NCBI GenBank assembly: GCA_021824145.1
Contig: JAKALM010000013.1
Location: 1 to 64,000, forward strand
Source: Bacteroidota bacterium
GTDB taxonomy: Bacteria > Bacteroidota > Ignavibacteria > Ignavibacteriales > Ignavibacteriaceae
Direction: 5' to 3'
Length of the DNA stretch: 64,000 nt
This document shows positions 45,442 through 55,791 of this stretch, piece after piece. The notes beneath the pieces are model-generated. The model saw only the letters and a list, made by a program, of their open reading frames with translations, was not told the origin of the DNA and ran no database searches. How positions within the stretch are numbered: position 1 is the first letter of the stretch; each line of letters begins with the position of its first letter. A program made the position numbers and the translations under genes.

Positions 45442-48393
45442 ATGAACGTTCCAGATAATCTTTATAATAATTTCCCAGAATATTGGGAATTCAATTTTAG
45501 TACAAAAGAAATTTTATTCTCGGATGAACTAAATAAAGTATTATTTGCAGAAAGCTCTAATTCAAAAATAAATTTTGATAAATTTTTACAATGCGTTTAT
45601 TCAGAGGATAAAGAATATGTAAATCATTTCTTTGAGCATTCAGTCATCAAGTTAAAAACTTTTTCAATTGATTTTAGACTTTCTAATCAAAATAATTTAA
45701 TTAAGTATATAAACCTAAAAGGGCAAGTAATTCTTGATGATAAAAATATTCCAATTAAGATTAAAGGATTTGGATTTGACAATACGGTTGAAAAGACCAA
45801 TTATCAAAAATTGAATGCACAAATTCGTGTAATTCAGATTTTATCTAATGCTAAAAATCTTAAAGATGAAATACCAAATATTTTAAAAATTATTTGCGAA
45901 AGCATAAATTGGCAAATAGGTGAATTATGGCTTTCGGATTATTCTGTAAACTTACTTACTTTAGAAGGCAGTTGGTCAAATCCAACTATTCGTGCAGATG
46001 AATTTATAGAAGTAAGCAAGAAATGTAAATTTGGCTTTGGTGTTAGCTTGCAAGGTAGAGCTTGGGAAAGCGGGAAAGCATTATGGAGTAGTAACGTGGT
46101 AGATGAACAATTTTTCCCAAGAACTAATTTAGCAGCTAAGTTAAATCTAAAAACTTCATTAGCATATCCAATTGAAGCTCAAAAAAAGATTTTAGGAATA
46201 ATGACTTTCTATAAAAATAGCATAGAAGAACCTGATAGTGAATTATTAAATATGCTTGGGTTTTTAGGAAAGCAAATTGGAAATTTTATAGAGCGAGAAA
46301 AAAATGAACCATCACTTCACGAAAGCGAAGGGCTGTATAAAACACTTGTTGAAATTTCACCTGATGCAATAACTTACACTGATTTAGGCGGAAAAATTCT
46401 TTTTTGTAATCAACAAGCAGTTGAGCTTTTCGGATTTGATTTAGTTGAAGAATTAATTGGCCAGAATATTTATGCATTTACTGCACCTGAAGATCAAAAT
46501 AATGCAATTAAAAATGAAAACTTGACAATCGAGCAAGGTAAAACTAAAAATATAGAATACACATTAATTAAAAGAAATGGAACGAGATTTTATGCCGAAG
46601 TTAATACTTCAATTGTGCGTGATATTTCCGGAAAACCAAAGGCGTTTATTGGTGTTATTAGAGATATAACAAAAAGAAAACTTACAGAAGAAGAAATAAT
46701 AACTAGAATTGAACAACAAGCAGCGATTGAAGATTTTGGACAATTTGCACTTACCGGCCATAATATTCCTAAATTAATGAATAGGGCTGTTGAGATTTTA
46801 ACAAACACACTTAAAGTGGAATTTTGTGAATTGTTAGAATTGTTACCAGATGAAAAAACTTTGTTATTGACTGCGGGAATAGGGTGGAAAAAAGATTCTA
46901 TAATGCAAACAAAATTGAATATTGGTATCGATTCACATGCAGGTTTTACTCTTCAATCAAATGAACCAATTGTTGTTGAGAATTATCAGAATGAAAAAAG
47001 ATTTAAAGCATCAAAATTATTAAGGGATCATAAAATAGTTTCAGGAATAACCGTCGTAATTAAAGGTAAGGATAAACCCATTGGAATACTAGGATTGCAC
47101 AGTACAAAACCAAGAATATTTACAAAAAATGATTTTCACTTTCTTCAAGCAATTGCAAATATTTTAGCAATTGGAATTGGAAGAAAAAGTATTGAAGATG
47201 AATTGACACAATCGCTCAATAAATCAAAACAACTTCAATTGCAAGCGGAAGAAAGTAAAAACAAATTGCAGCTTTTGTCTGAATCAAGCATAATTCTTAA
47301 TTCTTCACTAGACTATTTTCAAACAATAAAAAATGTAGCCAATCAAGTTGTACTTACCATGGCTGATATGTGCATAATTGATTTAAACGAATCTAATGGA
47401 ATTTGGAATTATATAACGTCTAATTCTGAAATAAAAAATATTTCAGATGTAAAATATTTAGAGGGAAAATTATCTGATGATTTACATACTAATAAAAGAA
47501 TTACAAAAATTATTGAAACAAAAGAAGGCAAAGTATTCAATCATCTAGGTAATTTATTTCAATACTGGAACATTAAGGAAGATGAATTAATAAAATATTT
47601 TAAAAGTTTAAATTTTAATTCTGCAATAATTGTTGCTATAAAAATTAGAGATAAAGTAATTGGTGTAATAAGTTTATTATCTGCAAAAAATAATTTTAAA
47701 TATTCAAATGAAGATTTTAATCTTGTTGAAGATCTTGCTCGAAGAATTTCAACTGCGGTTGAAACGGCAAGATTATTTAATGAATCTGAATTATTAAATC
47801 AAAAATTAAATAGGAAAGCGAAAGAACGCTCTGAAGAATTAGAAATATCAAATACAGAACTTGAAGTTGAAATAAAATTACGTAGAAATATAATTAAGGA
47901 TTATAATGAATTAGTATCGCAGCAAGCTGTAATTTTGGAATTGATCCAAAAATCAAAAATAGGAACTGATAAAATGCAATTTATGCATGAAATTGTTTCT
48001 ATTATTCCGCAAGTTATGAAATCTGAATTCTGTGGTATTTTTGAATATATTTTAGAAAATAAAAAATTAGTTTTACGCGCTGGAATAGGATGGAAACCAA
48101 CAGAAGTTGGAACTTTAGAAATACCAGTTAACGTTGAATATCAAGAAGGCTATATAATATTAAATAATGAAAAATTAATTGTAGAAAATTACACTTCAAA
48201 TAATAAATTTATTTTGCATTCATCGATTAATAATAATTTTGTTAAAAGCGGATTTAGCGTTGTTATTAATAATAAAAATCGCATATATGGAGTATTAAGT
48301 ATATACTCTGCAAAAAACAATAATTTCACACAAGATGAAATTAGATTTATCAAAATTATTGCCAACCTTTTATCTAATGTCTTAGAAAAATAA
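45442..48393 (+). CDS. PAS/GAF multi-sensor protein with no output domain
   Basis: This 983-residue protein is made only of sensory modules. In order: an N-terminal PAS-like region (about 1-115), a GAF domain (about 130-282: SINWQIGELWLSD, GVSLQGRAWESGKALW), a PAS domain (about 290-412: LYKTLVEISPDAITYTD, FIGVIRDITKRK), a second GAF (about 420-580), a third (about 600-770), a coiled coil (about 780-830: KLNRKAKERSEELEISN) and a fourth GAF (about 835-983). No HisKA, HATPase, GGDEF or effector domain follows the last GAF before the stop, which is unusual. Partner signalling with the kinase encoded 370 bases later is possible. Confidence 0.75.
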   Translation: MNVPDNLYNNFPEYWEFNFSTKEILFSDELNKVLFAESSNSKINFDKFLQCVYSEDKEYVNHFFEHSVIKLKTFSIDFRLSNQNNLIKYINLKGQVILDDKNIPIKIKGFGFDNTVEKTNYQKLNAQIRVIQILSNAKNLKDEIPNILKIICESINWQIGELWLSDYSVNLLTLEGSWSNPTIRADEFIEVSKKCKFGFGVSLQGRAWESGKALWSSNVVDEQFFPRTNLAAKLNLKTSLAYPIEAQKKILGIMTFYKNSIEEPDSELLNMLGFLGKQIGNFIEREKNEPSLHESEGLYKTLVEISPDAITYTDLGGKILFCNQQAVELFGFDLVEELIGQNIYAFTAPEDQNNAIKNENLTIEQGKTKNIEYTLIKRNGTRFYAEVNTSIVRDISGKPKAFIGVIRDITKRKLTEEEIITRIEQQAAIEDFGQFALTGHNIPKLMNRAVEILTNTLKVEFCELLELLPDEKTLLLTAGIGWKKDSIMQTKLNIGIDSHAGFTLQSNEPIVVENYQNEKRFKASKLLRDHKIVSGITVVIKGKDKPIGILGLHSTKPRIFTKNDFHFLQAIANILAIGIGRKSIEDELTQSLNKSKQLQLQAEESKNKLQLLSESSIILNSSLDYFQTIKNVANQVVLTMADMCIIDLNESNGIWNYITSNSEIKNISDVKYLEGKLSDDLHTNKRITKIIETKEGKVFNHLGNLFQYWNIKEDELIKYFKSLNFNSAIIVAIKIRDKVIGVISLLSAKNNFKYSNEDFNLVEDLARRISTAVETARLFNESELLNQKLNRKAKERSEELEISNTELEVEIKLRRNIIKDYNELVSQQAVILELIQKSKIGTDKMQFMHEIVSIIPQVMKSEFCGIFEYILENKKLVLRAGIGWKPTEVGTLEIPVNVEYQEGYIILNNEKLIVENYTSNNKFILHSSINNNFVKSGFSVVINNKNRIYGVLSIYSAKNNNFTQDEIRFIKIIANLLSNVLEK

Positions 48394-48763
48394 CAATAAA
48401 AAATTGAATTAAATTTCAAAAAAACAATTGATGAATTTGATGAAAAGATAAAATCAGATTTTGTCAAATATGTTTTTTAACACAAAATTTTAATGTTATT
48501 AAATATTTTCATTTTAAATGTATTAAAATTTTTAAATTACTATTCAAGTAGAAAGTTTTTTGAAATAATTTAAAAAATCAAAACGTTAATTCATTAAATA
48601 ATATAGTTAACGTATATGTATATCAATTCAGTTTTAAATACTTTAACTACAACTGCGGATTAATTGAAACTTACCTTATAATGATTTTTAGGTGATATGA
48701 ATATTCTTGTAAATTGATTTTTTGAATATGAAACACGAACGATGATGGAAAACGTGATACGGG
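48394..48763 (+). other. AT-rich gap with an inverted repeat and a duplicated start region
   Basis: Two features stand out in this 370-base gap. ACGTTAA (48583-48589) and TTAACGT (48607-48613) form a perfect inverted repeat with a 17-base spacer, possibly an operator. GATGATGGAAAA occurs at 48741-48752 and again at 48763-48774, a 12-base direct repeat that includes the kinase start. The upstream copy opens an 11-codon frame from ATG 48742 to TAA 48775-48777 that overlaps the kinase start. No RNA gene or clear promoter was found. Confidence 0.4.
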
Positions 48764-51658
48764 ATGATGGAAAATAATAAAAAAATAGAATGGTTAAATA
48801 AACAGCTAAGTGAACTTCATAAAGAGGTCTCATATCTTAGAGTGCGGGATAAAAATTTAAAAAAGATTGAAGAAGAATTAAATCTTTCTCAAAACAGTTT
48901 TAAAAATATTATATACGAACTTCCGTTTCCTGCTGAAGTATTTGATTCACTTGGCAACAGCACACTAGTAAATAGAACTTTTTTAGAAATGTGCAGAATC
49001 CCTTCTGAAGAATTAATTGTTAAAAAGTATAATATCTTAAAAGATCTATCAACTAAAAAACTGGGAATAAAAAAAGAAATTGAAGCGGCATTTGCCGGTG
49101 AAATAATAGTATTGCCCAAAGTTGTAATTAAATTTGATGATTTTAGGAAAAAGTTTGGAGTTCAGAGAAAAGATGAATCTGTATTTGAATTAACTATGTT
49201 TCCAATATACAATAATAAAGGATCAATTTATCAAGTTGTAGCAATTTGGAAAGATATTGCTCAACTTTTTCATGAGGAAAATCAATTACACCTTCTAATA
49301 TCTGCATTGAATGCTTCAATCAATGGAATTGTAATAACAAATAAATCTGGAAATATTGTTTGGGTAAATGAAGCATTTTCTCAATTAACTGGATATGACA
49401 AATATGAAGTGTTTGGAAAAAATCCAAAGTTACTTCAATCAGGGAAACAAGATCGAGAATATTATAAAAAACTTTGGGATACAATTTTATCTGGTAATGT
49501 TTGGAAGGGTGAAATTACAAATAAAAAGAAGGATGGAACAGAATACATTGAATATGAAACTATTACACCAATATTAAATTCAAATGGAGAAGTTGAATAT
49601 TTTATTGCAATTAAAACTGATATTACTGAACAAAAGAAAAATGAACTTGAATTAAACAGGTTGAACCATGCACATAAAACGATTAGTGCATGCAATAGCG
49701 TTCTAATACATTCAAATTCTGAATCGGAGTTAGTAAAAGAAATATGCAGAATAATTATAGAAGTTGGCGAATATTATTTTGCATGGATTGGGCTATTAAA
49801 TATATCATTAGAAGCATATATTACACCAGTTGCACATAGTGGACATGACAAGGGTTATTTAAACATTTTAACTTCAAAATTAAAGGAGAATAAAAAAATA
49901 ATCAGTCCATTGCTTAAAGCTATTAAAGAAAAAAAAGTTCAAGTAATAAAAGATATTTCTGAATCTAAAGAATTCTCACCTTGGAAAGATGAAGCAATAA
50001 AGCGCGGATATTCATCTGTTATTGTGCTGCCTTTAATTATAAATGAAGAATCAATTGGTGTATTATGCATTTATAGTAACATTACTAATGCATTTAATCA
50101 AGAAGAAATTAATTTGCTGCTTGAATTATCAAATGATTTATCATTCGGTTTGAATGCGCTTAAAATAAATTCGGAAAAGAAAAAAACATTAGAAGAATTA
50201 CGCAAAAGTGAACAACTGTATCGATCATTATTTGAGGAAGATATTGCGGGACATTATATTTCAACTCCAAGTGGAAAGATAGTTAATTGCAACCCAGCCT
50301 TTTTAAAAATATTTGGCTTTAAAAATTTAGATGAAACTAAAAAAATAAATGCAGTTAAACTACATGCTTCATCAGAAGCACGGCTTAAATTTATTGAGTT
50401 ATTAAAAAAAGAAAGGAAAATTATAAATTTTGAATCATTTGGATATACAATTGATGGAAGAAAAATTTATACTATCGAAAATGTATGGGGATCATTTAAC
50501 GATAAAGGTGAATTGATTGCAATAAAAGGTTATTTATACGATATAACTAAAAGGAAAGTAGCAGAAATTGCACTTAAAGAATCAGAAATAAAATATCGAG
50601 AATTAGTTGAGAATATTGATGAAGTCATTTATTCTGTGGACTTAGATTGGAAAATAATGTATGTAAGTCCTGCGGTAAAAAAATTTAGTGGATATTCTGC
50701 CGACGAATTAATTGGTGAATATTTTTTAAAATTAATTCCAAATTCTGAAATTCAATTCATAAAAAATAATTTTCATGCATTTCTTCGTGGCAAAAACGAA
50801 TCTTCTGAATGTAAGATTATAACAAAAAATGGTAAAATAAGATGGGTAAAATATTCAGGTAGGCCAATTTTGAGAGAAGATAAAACTATTGGTTTGCAAG
50901 GAGTTTTAACTGATATTACTGAAATAAAAGAAGTTGAAGAAAACTTAATGCTGGCAAAAGAAAAAGCAGAAGAAGCGGATAAAGTAAAATCAGAATTTTT
51001 AGCCCAAATGTCACATGAAATCAGAACGCCGATAAATATTATTTTAAGCTATAATTCATTAATAAAAGAAGAGATGTTTGATAAAATTGGCAATGAGTGG
51101 CGTGGTGCATTTAATTCTATTGAATTAGCTGGAAGAAGATTGATTAGAACAATTGATCTTATATTGAATATGTCTTTAATTCAAACTACAAAAATTGATA
51201 TAAATAAATCTGAAGTTGATTTATACAATATCCTGTTACAACTTGTTCAAGAATTCAACTCAATTGCAGAAGAAAAAAATATTAAATTAAGTTTAGATAA
51301 AAATACGGAAACTACAATAATCATATCAGACGAATACATAATGAGTCAGATTTTTCAGAACTTAATAGATAATGCAATTAAATTTACAAAAGAAGGTAAT
51401 ATTGAAGTTAGCTTATATCGCAATCAAGAAAACAATTTATGTGTTGATGTAAAAGATACCGGAATAGGCATTTCTAAAAAATACATAAATGAAATGTTTA
51501 AACCATTTTCACAAGAAGATACTGGTTATGCAAGACGATACGAAGGTGTTGGTCTTGGATTAGCACTCGTAAAAAATTATTTAACCCTATTAAATGCTGA
51601 TATCAGTGTTCATTCGGAAAAAGGGAGGGGCTCAGTTTTTACAATTACTTTTAATTAA
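48764..51658 (+). CDS. Soluble PAS/GAF sensor histidine kinase
   Basis: A 964-residue cytoplasmic kinase with no membrane helix. Order: PAS (about 37-165), PAS (about 173-290, ending IKTDITEQKK), GAF (about 300-480, YYFAWIGLLNISLEAYI), PAS (about 490-605), PAS (about 610-735), HisKA with phospho-accepting His near residue 751 (LAQMSHEIRTPINIILSYN) and HATPase (NLIDNAIKFTKEGNIEVSL N-box, DTGIGISKKYI G1, GVGLGLALVKNYL G2). All catalytic boxes look intact. The start is ATG 48764 with no good ribosome-binding site. It converges on a single-receiver gene about 80 bases away, which may be its partner. Confidence 0.88.
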   Translation: MMENNKKIEWLNKQLSELHKEVSYLRVRDKNLKKIEEELNLSQNSFKNIIYELPFPAEVFDSLGNSTLVNRTFLEMCRIPSEELIVKKYNILKDLSTKKLGIKKEIEAAFAGEIIVLPKVVIKFDDFRKKFGVQRKDESVFELTMFPIYNNKGSIYQVVAIWKDIAQLFHEENQLHLLISALNASINGIVITNKSGNIVWVNEAFSQLTGYDKYEVFGKNPKLLQSGKQDREYYKKLWDTILSGNVWKGEITNKKKDGTEYIEYETITPILNSNGEVEYFIAIKTDITEQKKNELELNRLNHAHKTISACNSVLIHSNSESELVKEICRIIIEVGEYYFAWIGLLNISLEAYITPVAHSGHDKGYLNILTSKLKENKKIISPLLKAIKEKKVQVIKDISESKEFSPWKDEAIKRGYSSVIVLPLIINEESIGVLCIYSNITNAFNQEEINLLLELSNDLSFGLNALKINSEKKKTLEELRKSEQLYRSLFEEDIAGHYISTPSGKIVNCNPAFLKIFGFKNLDETKKINAVKLHASSEARLKFIELLKKERKIINFESFGYTIDGRKIYTIENVWGSFNDKGELIAIKGYLYDITKRKVAEIALKESEIKYRELVENIDEVIYSVDLDWKIMYVSPAVKKFSGYSADELIGEYFLKLIPNSEIQFIKNNFHAFLRGKNESSECKIITKNGKIRWVKYSGRPILREDKTIGLQGVLTDITEIKEVEENLMLAKEKAEEADKVKSEFLAQMSHEIRTPINIILSYNSLIKEEMFDKIGNEWRGAFNSIELAGRRLIRTIDLILNMSLIQTTKIDINKSEVDLYNILLQLVQEFNSIAEEKNIKLSLDKNTETTIIISDEYIMSQIFQNLIDNAIKFTKEGNIEVSLYRNQENNLCVDVKDTGIGISKKYINEMFKPFSQEDTGYARRYEGVGLGLALVKNYLTLLNADISVHSEKGRGSVFTITFN

Positions 51659-51734
51659 CCTGAGTGAAATTAATTATTTAATCCATACTTTTAGTTATTT
51701 TCTATTTATTAGTTTTATCTAAATATTTGCAAAA

Positions 51735-52115
51735 CTAAGTCTTATCTAAATTTTCAACTACTTTTTTAATTTTATTAATTGTTATAGTTATATCAATAGG
51801 TTTTAAAATATAATCAGTAATTCCTAATCCAATAGCATTTGTTATAGCTTCTCTATCATTATTTGCAGAAATTATTATTACAGGTATAGTTTTATATTTT
51901 TCATCTTTTCTAATTTCTTGAAGAAATTCTATTCCATTCATTATAGGCATAGAAATATCTAATAAAATAAAATCTGGGTTATTTTGTGCTAATACTTGTA
52001 AACCTTCTTGACCATTAAGTGCTTTATAAATTGTAAAATCAAATTTATTTTTCAAAATCCTCTGAAGTATAGCCTGAATAGTTGTGTCGTCATCAATAAT
52101 TAAAGCTTTATACAT
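51735..52115 (-). CDS. Single-domain response regulator (CheY-like)
   Basis: A 126-residue stand-alone receiver: acidic pocket LIIDDDTTIQA (Asp pair near residue 9), phosphorylation site in PDFILLDISMPIMNG (Asp near residue 53), Thr/Ser position in VIIISANND and Lys in YILKPIDITI (near residue 105). There is no DNA-binding or enzymatic domain, so it acts through protein contact or as a phosphorelay step. It faces the histidine kinase at 48764-51658, so partnership is plausible but unproven. ATG 52115. Confidence 0.88.
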   Translation of the reverse strand: MYKALIIDDDTTIQAILQRILKNKFDFTIYKALNGQEGLQVLAQNNPDFILLDISMPIMNGIEFLQEIRKDEKYKTIPVIIISANNDREAITNAIGLGITDYILKPIDITITINKIKKVVENLDKT

Positions 52116-52275
52116 ATTTAATTTTCACTTTGTAAATATTTTTTAATAAAGTTCAATTTTGTCAAATATTTGATACTAAATTATAATTAAAAAAAATATT
52201 TTATGTGATCAAATACAAGTTGAACATTAAATTATTTCCAATATTCCAGTTATGAAAAATCTTAAAATAAATTTT

Positions 52276-52305
52276 AAAAAGGGACAATTTTACTTGTCCC
52301 TTTTT
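52276..52305 (-). terminator. Rho-independent terminator of the tricorn-like gene
   Basis: GGGACAA (52281-52287) and TTGTCCC (52294-52300) form a seven-base stem with a six-base loop, flanked by A and T runs that extend the stem. On the minus strand the stem is followed by a T run and lies a few bases after the tricorn-like stop at 52313. It is nearly symmetric, so it may also end transcripts from the left. Confidence 0.75.
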
Positions 52306-52312
52306 TTAGGAA

Positions 52313-55300
52313 TTATTTCTTAACAGGATATGGAGGTTGTTTGGGGAACGTAAAAGGATGTTCTTTAATTTGTTGGAGAACAGTTTCAATAGCTTTATCA
52401 AGTTGTGGATCCTTTCCAGCCATAACTGAAGCTGGATCATTATCAATTAAAATATCCGGATCTGCTCCATGATTTTCAACTAACCATTTATCATCGCGTC
52501 CATAAAATCCATTATTTGATTGTTCTACTCTTCCATTATCAATTGTAGTTTGACCATTCAAAATCCCAGTAAGTCCGCCCCAAGATGGAACGCCGACAAC
52601 TTTTCCTAATTTTCTAGCTTTGAAATCTTCAATGAAAGCTTCACCATCAGAGCCATTATATTCATTTGAGATGACAACATATTGTCCTGTTGATGTACTA
52701 CCGGGATATCTAAATGGAACCATTCCATGTAAAACATTATAGGCTGTCATTTGTCTTTCAAGCTTATCAATTAAAAAATATTCAGTCCAACCACCAGAGT
52801 TTCTACGCATATCTAAAATTAATCCTTTTTTATATCTAAATGCTCTCCAGAATTTATCGAACTCTCCAATGCCGCCAGAGCCCATAGCGTTAACATGCAT
52901 ATAACCAACTTCACCGTTAGTTTCTTTTAATACTTTATGGATATTATCTGTAAGCCATCTGAAATAACGAAGTTGTGGATTATTTCTTATCGGTTCAATT
53001 TCGTAAGTTCGAGCACCATTGGATGATGGCTTATCATTTACAGTAACAGATATTTTCTGTCCGGGTACAACTTGCAAATATTTAAAATAATCATCGGGAA
53101 CTTTTATTTCTTTTCCATCAATAGCTATTAAATAATCTCCCTCTTTTAAGTTGATATCAGGACGAACTAGAGGAGATTTTAGATTAAGATTGTATTCAGT
53201 TGGTCCATAAATTTTATCAAACTTATAATATTCAGATTTTTTTTCTTTTATTAAATCTACACCAAGCCATCCTGTAAATACTTTGGAAGTTAGTGCAGTT
53301 TCCGGTCCCATATCTCCACCACTGATGTATGTATGTGAAACGCTTAATTCACCAACAAGTTGAAGCAAAACCCAATTCAAATCATCACGAGATGTAATGT
53401 ATGGTATGTATGATTTATATTTTTCGCCGAGTGCTTTCCAATCTAGACCAAACATATTCGGATCGAAGAAGAAATCGCGATACCATCTCCATGTATCATC
53501 AAATATTTGATTCCATTCTGCTTCATAATTAATTGTATAGGACATACCATCAAGATTTAATTTTTCTCCTAATTTTTTTGATTTAAAGGCTTGATCAAAC
53601 GAAGTTGTATAAATATCATTACCTTTTTGTAGTACTAATTGATCTCCATTTATGGAAGTTTTGAAATCCTTAATCTTATCATCAAGAGTAATTTCTTTTT
53701 TATCTTTCATATCAAAAATGTGAAGATTCCATTTTGTTGCTCCACCTGGTTTAAATATTTCTTCATATTCTGCTTCAGTAAATTTAGGAACTGAGCACCA
53801 TGCAACTTTATTATTGCCAGCTTTTAAGTAAAAGTAATTTCCTGGTTCTACTGGCAGCGGGAAAGTTCTTTTTTGAATTCCATCAATATCAATTCTGAAT
53901 TCCTTTGATGGTTTTGGATCTTCATCCGAAACCGCTTCAGAAAATGGAGGCTGTTCTCCGCTTTGAAGTTGTACACACATAATTTGCTGAGGTGCATCTA
54001 TTACATGGTCATCTTCATAAAAATCCATTTGAACATCAAAGTTTCTGCTTGATAAGTAATAAAGATATTTTCCGCCTGCATCAAATGTTGGATTTAAATT
54101 ATCAAAAAAGTCATCAGTAATTTTATACTTTTTATTTTGATCAAGACTGTAGAGATAAATTTCGCTGTTTCTGTTGTAAGCAACAAAACTATAGGTTATC
54201 CATTTGCTGTCTGGTGACCAATTATAATCACTTATTTCCCAATAAAATTCATCATTTTTCATTTGATTAGATTCATCAACTTTTACTAATTTTTTAGAAT
54301 CTACATCGACGTAGAAAATAGAAAAATCTTTATTGCCAAAAAGAATTTTCTTCCCATCCGGCGACCAAACTAAGTGATAATTAGTTTTATTTAATGATGT
54401 AGTTAAAGGTATCCATTCTCCACCTTCTGCTTTTTGAATGTAAAGTTCATATTCACCAGATTTATCAGAAAAGAAAGCAATCCACTTACCGTCTGGAGAG
54501 AGTTGAGGATACATTTCTCTTGTACCTGCAGAGTTTGACAAATTAATTGTGTTACCATTTTCAGTTGGTATATTAAAAATATCACCGCGTGCTTCAACTA
54601 CAACATTTTTTCCATCGTTTGAGACATTTACATAATGGATATAATCTTTCGGATTTATAGTTCTGGCGTGAAGTTCCCATTTATCTGATGGAACTTCCAC
54701 ATCAATTTTTTTTGTTTGATCGTTTTTTGTATTTAGTACGTAAAGATAACCATCATGTAAATAAACAATTTGGTTTTCATCGTTTGAGGGCATCATTACA
54801 TCAACATCATTGTAATTGGTAATTTGAGTTATTTCTTTTGTAGAAAGATTTTCCTTATAGATGTTAGCAATTCCATTATTCCGATCAGAAACAAAATACA
54901 TAAAATTTCCAATCCACATTGGATAAGCATTCTTGCCAACATAATCAGAAATTGGAGTAAATTTATTTTGTTTGAAATCGTACATCCAAATGTCGCAATA
55001 TTGACCGCCTTTATAACGTTTCCAATTATATTCTTCTCTTCCTTTTCTAACGTAAACAATCTTATTCCCATCAGGAGAAAAACTACAACGAACTCCTCGA
55101 TCTAAAGGAAATCTTTCTGGTGCTGATCCCTCTTTATCAACAAAATAAAGATTTGGATCTCTCATTATAAAATTTTCAAAGAAAGATCTAAAAACAATTC
55201 TTTTGCCGTCTGGTGTCCAAGTAACAACTTCAGCTCCGCCAGGATTGTAGGTAATTCTTTTCGGTTCGCCGCCAGAAGCTGGAATTGTATAAACATTATA

Positions 55301-55561
55301 AGAACCATCATAATTTCCTGTAAATGCAATTGATTTTCCGTCAGGGGAAAATCTTGAAGAATATTCTAATCCAGGAGATGTTGTAAGTCTTGTTGCAATA
55401 CCACCGTTCAAATTTACAATCCACAAATCACCTTCATATGTAAAAACTATTTTATCATTATGAATGCTAGGATCTTTCATAAACCTTCCGAAATTACCTG
55501 CAAAAGTTAATTGAACTAAAAAACAGAAGGGTAAAACTATTGTTAAATAAAATTTTTTCAT
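52313..55561 (-). CDS. Tricorn-like periplasmic protease (S41 family)
   Basis: A 1082-residue secreted peptidase. A signal peptide (KKFYLTIVLPFCFLVQLTFAG, seen as TIVLPFCFLVQLTFA) is followed by two beta-propellers with PD40/TolB-type repeats (FSPDGKSIAFTG, WTPDGKRIVFRS, WSPDGKKILFGN), then the tricorn core C1, a PDZ domain (about 790-860, GDYLIAIDGKEI) and the C2/S41 domain. Catalytic residues fit tricorn: His in VGELSVSHTYISGGD (near 746), Ser-Asp in YNGSDGEAF (near 974) and Glu in WLVENHGADP (near 1031), plus the oxyanion region MRRNSGGW. It probably degrades peptides. I chose ATG 55561 after GGAGAG over ATG 55573. A terminator follows. Confidence 0.9.
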   Translation of the reverse strand: MKKFYLTIVLPFCFLVQLTFAGNFGRFMKDPSIHNDKIVFTYEGDLWIVNLNGGIATRLTTSPGLEYSSRFSPDGKSIAFTGNYDGSYNVYTIPASGGEPKRITYNPGGAEVVTWTPDGKRIVFRSFFENFIMRDPNLYFVDKEGSAPERFPLDRGVRCSFSPDGNKIVYVRKGREEYNWKRYKGGQYCDIWMYDFKQNKFTPISDYVGKNAYPMWIGNFMYFVSDRNNGIANIYKENLSTKEITQITNYNDVDVMMPSNDENQIVYLHDGYLYVLNTKNDQTKKIDVEVPSDKWELHARTINPKDYIHYVNVSNDGKNVVVEARGDIFNIPTENGNTINLSNSAGTREMYPQLSPDGKWIAFFSDKSGEYELYIQKAEGGEWIPLTTSLNKTNYHLVWSPDGKKILFGNKDFSIFYVDVDSKKLVKVDESNQMKNDEFYWEISDYNWSPDSKWITYSFVAYNRNSEIYLYSLDQNKKYKITDDFFDNLNPTFDAGGKYLYYLSSRNFDVQMDFYEDDHVIDAPQQIMCVQLQSGEQPPFSEAVSDEDPKPSKEFRIDIDGIQKRTFPLPVEPGNYFYLKAGNNKVAWCSVPKFTEAEYEEIFKPGGATKWNLHIFDMKDKKEITLDDKIKDFKTSINGDQLVLQKGNDIYTTSFDQAFKSKKLGEKLNLDGMSYTINYEAEWNQIFDDTWRWYRDFFFDPNMFGLDWKALGEKYKSYIPYITSRDDLNWVLLQLVGELSVSHTYISGGDMGPETALTSKVFTGWLGVDLIKEKKSEYYKFDKIYGPTEYNLNLKSPLVRPDINLKEGDYLIAIDGKEIKVPDDYFKYLQVVPGQKISVTVNDKPSSNGARTYEIEPIRNNPQLRYFRWLTDNIHKVLKETNGEVGYMHVNAMGSGGIGEFDKFWRAFRYKKGLILDMRRNSGGWTEYFLIDKLERQMTAYNVLHGMVPFRYPGSTSTGQYVVISNEYNGSDGEAFIEDFKARKLGKVVGVPSWGGLTGILNGQTTIDNGRVEQSNNGFYGRDDKWLVENHGADPDILIDNDPASVMAGKDPQLDKAIETVLQQIKEHPFTFPKQPPYPVKK

Positions 55562-55672
55562 GAAGCTCTCCAATTAATTTTAGGTACTAACTTAGTTAAA
55601 TTATTTTTTAAATGTTAAAAATTATTTGGTAAAAAATTTTTTTTATAAATATGAATTTGATAATGGTAATTC

Positions 55673-55686
55673 GATGTTTTAACATC
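55673..55686. promoter_or_regulatory. Short palindrome upstream of the small membrane-protein gene
   Basis: GATGTT (55673-55678) and AACATC (55681-55686) form a palindrome with a two-base centre. Lying between the divergent tricorn-like and small-protein genes, it could be a dimeric regulator site. There is no second copy nearby, so this is a weak suggestion. Confidence 0.25.
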
Positions 55687-55737
55687 TAATAGCAGATTGA
55701 TTTTAAATGAAATAAAAATTAAGTTCGATCCAAGTTC

Positions 55738-55775
55738 ATCTTGCCATTTATTTGGGGCAAGATTTTATTATTATT
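55738..55775 (+). promoter_or_regulatory. Hairpin with T-rich tail in the leader of the small ORF
   Basis: ATCTTGCC (55738-55745) pairs perfectly with GGCAAGAT (55756-55763) around a 10-base loop, and the stem is followed by TTTATTATTATT. This is terminator-like, yet the gene to its left lies on the other strand, so it would act in the leader of the ORF at 55792, as an attenuator or start-site block. A promoter between 55690 and 55738 is assumed, not seen. Confidence 0.4.
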
Positions 55776-55791
55776 CGAGGAAGGTGCTGAA

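Noticed and set aside
48364-48480. Possible lost kinase domain after the multi-GAF protein
   Set aside because: No remnant of HisKA or HATPase motifs could be read in any plus frame after the stop at 48393.
55741-55791. TTG 55741 as start of the small membrane ORF
   Set aside because: It would skip the strong ribosome-binding site and place the leader hairpin within the gene; ATG 55792 fits better.
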